Assembly (NCBI RefSeq): GCF_947500765.1
Contig: NZ_CANMTH010000001.1
Location: 248,001-312,000, forward strand
Reading direction: 5' to 3'
DNA length: 64,000 nucleotides
DNA from: an uncultured Formosa sp.
GTDB taxonomy: Bacteria; Bacteroidota; Bacteroidia; Flavobacteriales; Flavobacteriaceae
Below the pieces are notes generated by a model. The model made no database searches. It was not told where the DNA came from and saw nothing but the letters and a program-made list of their open reading frames with translations. Shown here one piece after another: positions 60,588-64,000 of the stretch (position 1 is its first letter; every line of letters begins with the position of its first letter). A program made the translations under genes and the position numbers.

Positions 60588-60789
60588 TAATCAGAAATTT
60601 TCTCAAAATTTTAACGATTAACCATTGTAATTAAAGAGCTAACGGGCTATCTTCGTTAAATAGGTGGTTTATTTACAATGGTTCTGAGTTTAATAGAAAA
60701 GCATATATTGATTTAAAAAGAATAAAGGCTTTATCATTTTAGTTTATCTTTTATTCCAAATAAGTTCATAAAAAAAATTAAAAATATTA

Positions 60790-61221
60790 ATGCCTAAAAA
60801 AAAGCAACTTAAGTACGATAAAGCTTATTTACGAATAGCCAAAGAGTGGGGTAAATTATCGTTTTGCGAACGCAAACAGGTAGGTGCTGTTATTGTTAAA
60901 GACCGGATGATTATTTCAGATGGATTTAATGGAACCCCAACAGGATTCGATAATTTTTGTGAAGACGACGAAGGTTATACTAAGTGGTATGTTTTACATG
61001 CCGAAGCTAATGCTATTCTTAAAGTTGCTGCTTCTACACAATCTTGTAAAGGCGCTACCTTATATATAACACTCTCACCTTGTAAAGAATGCAGTAAATT
61101 AATTCATCAATCAGGAATTGTAAGAGTTGTGTATTGTCAAAAATATAAGGATGATTCTGGATTAGATTTTTTAGAAAAAGCAGGCATACACGTTGAATAT
61201 ATCGAAGATTTATCCGCATAA
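60790..61221 (+). CDS. dCMP deaminase family protein
   Basis: A 143-residue zinc enzyme. The zinc ligands are His70 in LHAEANAIL with catalytic Glu72, and Cys98 and Cys101 in SPCKECSKLI. The GAVIVKDRMIISDGFNGTP loop is typical of the dCMP deaminase/ComEB group, which converts dCMP to dUMP for thymidylate synthesis. A second, earlier Cys (SFCERK) is also common. Its TAA shares one base with the ATG of the S41 protease gene, so they are translationally coupled. Confidence 0.92.
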   Translation: MPKKKQLKYDKAYLRIAKEWGKLSFCERKQVGAVIVKDRMIISDGFNGTPTGFDNFCEDDEGYTKWYVLHAEANAILKVAASTQSCKGATLYITLSPCKECSKLIHQSGIVRVVYCQKYKDDSGLDFLEKAGIHVEYIEDLSA

Positions 61222-62819
61222 TGACATTAAAAAAAATATATCTACCTCTAATTGTTGGAGCTGCAGTTGCGGCCGGAATATTTATAGGAGGTAAATTAAA
61301 TTTTTCTGATTCTTCAGATAGGTTGTTTGCGTCTAATAGCAAAAAAGAGAAATTAAATCGTCTAATAGATTATATAGATTACGAATATGTAGACGATGTA
61401 AATACCGACAGTATTGTAGATGTAACTGTAAATGGAATTCTTCAAAATTTAGATCCACATTCGGTATACATACCTAAAGAAGACATGGAGCGTGTTTCTG
61501 AAAATATGAAAGGTGATTTCGTGGGTATTGGTATTCATTTTTATACATATAAAGATACGGTTACCGTAATAAGAACTGTAGATGATGGTCCTAGTGATAA
61601 AGTGGGAATACAAGGAGGAGATCGTCTTATTTTTGCAGATGGCGATTCTTTATTCGGAAAATATATTGAAAATGTAGATATTATTCATCGTTTAAAAGGG
61701 CCTGTCGGTTCTAAACTACATTTAAAAGTATATAGAAAACAAACCCATGAGATGCTAGATTTTGATATCTCTAGAGGTGTTATTCCTATTAAAAGCGTAG
61801 ATGCAAGTTATATGCTTACTAGTACGTTGGGATATATAAAAGTGAATCGTTTTGCGGAAACGACATATAAGGAATTTAAAAACGCTTTACTCGATTTAAA
61901 ATCTCAAGGTGCTACAGAAATTACACTTGATTTACGAGATAATCCAGGTGGTTTCTTAGGAGTTGCTGAACAAATTGTTGATGAATTCTTAGAAGATAAG
62001 AAACTTATTTTATTTACTAAAAATAAAAGTGGCAATATAGATGAGAGTTTTGCTACTGAAAAAGGTGATTTTGAAACAGGAGAAGTTTATGTTCTTATTA
62101 ATGAAAACTCTGCATCTGCAAGCGAGATCGTAGCAGGGGCGTTACAAGATAACGATAAGGGAGTTATTATTGGTCGTCGTTCTTACGGAAAAGGTTTGGT
62201 GCAGCGCGAAATGGAACTAGGAGATGGTAGTGCTGTGCGCTTAACAGTCTCTAGGTATTATACCCCAACAGGGCGTTCTATACAGCGCTCTTATAGCCAT
62301 GGAAATAAAGATTATTACGATGATTATTATTCGCGTTTAGAAAGTGGTGAGCTTTTAGATTCTCTTAAAATTGAAGTTTCAGATTCTTTAAAATTTACAA
62401 CACCTAAAGGGAAAGTTGTATATGGAGGTGGTGGAATTATCCCTGATGTTTTTGTGCCTTTAGATATAAAAACCCAAAATGAAACACTATTGTTTTTAGA
62501 GCAACGCGGATTTATAAGCTATTTTATTTTTGAAGAACTAGAGAAAGATAGACATGTTTTTGATGGCTATTCTAGGCGAAATTTTATAGAGACTTTTAAG
62601 GTAAGTGACGATCTTGTACTTAAATTTCAAGATTATTTAAATGTGAGAACTGTGGCTAATATTTCTTTTCAGAATTCTAAAGAAGAGGTGAAGCTGTATC
62701 TTAAAGCAACAATTGCCGATCAGTTATATGGCAAAGGTGTGTATACAGAAGTTTTTAATAACCAGGATAATATGATTAATGAAGTTATTAAAATAAGTGA
62801 GCAGCATCAAAATAATTAA
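61221..62819 (+). CDS. S41-family C-terminal processing protease
   Basis: A 532-residue envelope protease. A membrane anchor or signal lies at about 8-28, followed by a helical segment, a PDZ domain (about 85-170; GGDRLIFADGDSLFGK) and the S41 core. The catalytic serine is within SASASEIVAGAL (Ser299-Ser301) and the lysine in RRSYGKGLVQ some 25 residues later. These enzymes cut proteins near the C-terminus in the periplasm. The C-terminal 150 residues form an extra region seen in Bacteroidota members. It starts on the last base of the dCMP deaminase stop. Confidence 0.93.
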   Translation: MTLKKIYLPLIVGAAVAAGIFIGGKLNFSDSSDRLFASNSKKEKLNRLIDYIDYEYVDDVNTDSIVDVTVNGILQNLDPHSVYIPKEDMERVSENMKGDFVGIGIHFYTYKDTVTVIRTVDDGPSDKVGIQGGDRLIFADGDSLFGKYIENVDIIHRLKGPVGSKLHLKVYRKQTHEMLDFDISRGVIPIKSVDASYMLTSTLGYIKVNRFAETTYKEFKNALLDLKSQGATEITLDLRDNPGGFLGVAEQIVDEFLEDKKLILFTKNKSGNIDESFATEKGDFETGEVYVLINENSASASEIVAGALQDNDKGVIIGRRSYGKGLVQREMELGDGSAVRLTVSRYYTPTGRSIQRSYSHGNKDYYDDYYSRLESGELLDSLKIEVSDSLKFTTPKGKVVYGGGGIIPDVFVPLDIKTQNETLLFLEQRGFISYFIFEELEKDRHVFDGYSRRNFIETFKVSDDLVLKFQDYLNVRTVANISFQNSKEEVKLYLKATIADQLYGKGVYTEVFNNQDNMINEVIKISEQHQNN

Positions 62820-62844
62820 TGCAACTCACTTATGGTAAGTTTGT

Positions 62845-63051
62845 TTATTTTTTCTGATTCTTAAACTTTTCTTCGATACGTTTCGATGTGTTTAATATTA
62901 GTAATAATACTATAGCACATAATAAAACGAGAATAGTAATTAATGCTACAATGCTTTCATCTCCAAAAGGAGCATCAAAGTTAATTTGCGTAATGTTAAA
63001 CGCGATTAATGCAATTGCAATTACCGATAGAATAATAGAGAATATTTTCAT
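62845..63051 (-). CDS. Small two-helix membrane protein
   Basis: 68 residues from the ATG at 63051, one base before the stop of the upstream marC gene. The longer frame to 63084 would lie inside marC and is unlikely. Two hydrophobic helices (about 3-22 and 34-56; KIFSIILSVIAIALIAFNI and ALITILVLLCAIVLLLIL) are followed by a basic tail ending KNQKK. I recognise no family. The tight spacing suggests cotranslation with marC. Confidence 0.75.
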   Translation of the reverse strand: MKIFSIILSVIAIALIAFNITQINFDAPFGDESIVALITILVLLCAIVLLLILNTSKRIEEKFKNQKK

Positions 63052-63052
63052 T

Positions 63053-63634
63053 TTAAATAAATAAGGCTTTAATGTTATGTGCAAATAGTTTTACAGCTAT
63101 GGCAAGTAAGACAACTCCAAAAACTTTACGAATTATATTTATTCCTGTCTGACCTATTAAACGCTCAATTGTGGTTGATGTTTTTAAGACTATATAAATA
63201 AGGATAACGTTTAGAATTACAGCTACAATAATGTTTTCTGTTTTAAATTCTGCTCTTAATGATAGCAACGTTGTTAAACTACCTGGTCCTGCTATTAAAG
63301 GAAAGGCTAAGGGAAATACGGTTGCTGTTACAGAAGATTGTTCTTCTTGCTTGTACAAGGTGATTCCTAAAATCATTTCTAGAGCAATAAAAAACAATAT
63401 AAAAGAACCAGCTACGGCAAAAGAGTTTACATCTATACCAATTAAGCTTAAAATACTATTTCCTAAAAATAAGAATACAATTAATATTGCGCCAGCAATA
63501 AGGGATGCTTTCTCACTTTGTATGTGTCCCATTTTTTTACGTAAATCTATAACAATGGGAATGTTACCGATAATATCTATCACGGCAAATAGAATCATAA
63601 AAGCGGTGAAGATTTCTTTAGTATTGAATTGCAT
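63053..63634 (-). CDS. MarC family membrane protein
   Basis: A 193-residue inner-membrane protein with six helices. The family features are AVIDIIGNIPIVIDLRKK near the start, a conserved LIAGPGSLTTLLSLR loop and the FPLAFPL motif. MarC proteins (UPF0056) were named for a locus linked to antibiotic resistance but are now of unknown function. The start is 25 bp after an exact -7 element. A 68-residue membrane protein gene follows one base downstream. Confidence 0.9.
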   Translation of the reverse strand: MQFNTKEIFTAFMILFAVIDIIGNIPIVIDLRKKMGHIQSEKASLIAGAILIVFLFLGNSILSLIGIDVNSFAVAGSFILFFIALEMILGITLYKQEEQSSVTATVFPLAFPLIAGPGSLTTLLSLRAEFKTENIIVAVILNVILIYIVLKTSTTIERLIGQTGINIIRKVFGVVLLAIAVKLFAHNIKALFI

Positions 63635-63659
63635 TACTTTAACCTTTAAATTTTTTGGG

Positions 63660-63667
63660 CAAAAGTA
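63660..63667 (-). promoter_or_regulatory. -7 promoter element of marC
   Basis: TACTTTTG on the minus strand, an exact TAnnTTTG match 25 bp upstream of the marC ATG. Confidence 0.6.
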
Positions 63668-63713
63668 ATGGATTAAAATAGACTATCTATAATAAATAAA
63701 TATAAAGTTTCCC

Positions 63714-63721
63714 TATTTTTG
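63714..63721 (+). promoter_or_regulatory. -7 promoter element of the DUF3109 gene
   Basis: TATTTTTG, an exact TAnnTTTG match that ends 4 bp before the ATG at 63726, so the mRNA would be leaderless or nearly so. Confidence 0.6.
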
Positions 63722-63725
63722 CGGC

Positions 63726-64000
63726 ATGTTTCAAATAGGAAAAACCATAATTTCAGAGGAAATTATAGAGAAAAATTTTCTCTGTAATTTATCAGCGTGT
63801 AAAGGTCAGTGTTGTATAGATGGTGACGCAGGTGCACCGTTAGAAGAAAAAGAAATACAGATACTTGAAGATATATATCCGAAAGTAAAACCCTTTTTAC
63901 GCCAGAAGGGTATTGATGCTATCGAGGCTCAAGGAACGTACATTACTACTGATTTTGGAGATTATGAAACTCCGCTTATAGATGGTGCAGACTGTGCCTA
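63726..64000 (+). CDS. DUF3109 family protein, N-terminal part
   Basis: The first 91 codons are in the window; the gene runs off the end. The protein starts MFQIGKTIISEEIIEKNF and has a Cys-rich motif CNLSACKGQCCIDGDAGAP, then LEEKEIQIL. This is the DUF3109 group, related to zinc- or iron-cluster-binding YkgJ-type proteins. The function is unknown. Divergent from marC, with promoters 47 bp apart. Confidence 0.85.
   Translation, partial: MFQIGKTIISEEIIEKNFLCNLSACKGQCCIDGDAGAPLEEKEIQILEDIYPKVKPFLRQKGIDAIEAQGTYITTDFGDYETPLIDGADCA

Noticed and set aside
1..64000. tRNA or rRNA genes, insertion sequences, prophage or integrase attachment sites
   Set aside because: I looked for T-loop sequences, transposase or integrase motifs and flanking direct repeats on both strands and saw none; a tRNA-finding program would be decisive.

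Overview
The window is a stretch of chromosome from a marine-type member of the Bacteroidota, most likely family Flavobacteriaceae. The evidence is the very low GC content, the Bacteroidota core promoter (TAnnTTTG at -7) ahead of many genes, the near absence of Shine-Dalgarno sequences, a complete Bat operon, TonB receptor/DUF4374 and DUF6607/PepSY iron genes, and an IPExxxVDY protein. I see no rRNA, tRNA, CRISPR array, insertion sequence or prophage. The species cannot be named from this sequence.

Layout. 1-6.4 kb: end of an AraC-type regulator, a ThuA-like protein, a 53-codon ORF, a hemH-MATE-hemJ heme cluster, an orphan histidine kinase and an enoyl-CoA hydratase. 6.4-16.3 kb: five paralogous small exported proteins on the minus strand (four in tandem, one beyond an inserted two-gene amidohydrolase operon). 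Each has its own terminator and an almost identical 120-bp control region. 16.5-23.1 kb: a PurF-type amidotransferase, a PfkB kinase, an M1 peptidase, RNase H and PurN. 23.3-27.7 kb: acpP-fabF-rnc, an IPExxxVDY protein and pyruvate kinase. 27.7-31.6 kb: a DUF4374 lipoprotein and a TonB-dependent receptor. 31.7-36.7 kb: DNA polymerase IV, a CYTH/YCII-like trio, an AlbA_2 protein and an SDR. 36.9-46.1 kb: the MoxR-DUF58-BatA-E operon. 46.1-53.4 kb: carbonic anhydrase, then a probable iron operon (DUF6607, ankyrin protein, DUF2271, PepSY-flavodoxin reductase), and CvpA. 53.4-56.3 kb: pheS and gpsA with small conserved proteins. 56.4-58.2 kb: a ClC transporter plus DUF190 behind a probable fluoride riboswitch. 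58.4-64 kb: a nucleotidyltransferase-GHMP kinase fusion, HupE/UreJ, dCMP deaminase, an S41 protease, MarC and the start of a DUF3109 gene.

How parts work together. The TonB receptor (outer membrane), the DUF4374 lipoprotein and the distant PepSY-flavodoxin-reductase operon share an operator word, TTATTTAGACT, and look like one iron-responsive regulon for uptake and reduction. hemH and hemJ give two late heme steps and enclose a MATE exporter. The ClC and DUF190 genes look like a fluoride-export unit under riboswitch control.

The points most worth following up are the co-regulated five-gene family with invariant promoter geometry, the fluoride riboswitch, the terminator-like hairpin inside the start of rnc, the shared iron operator, and a structured RNA candidate behind the purF-like gene.
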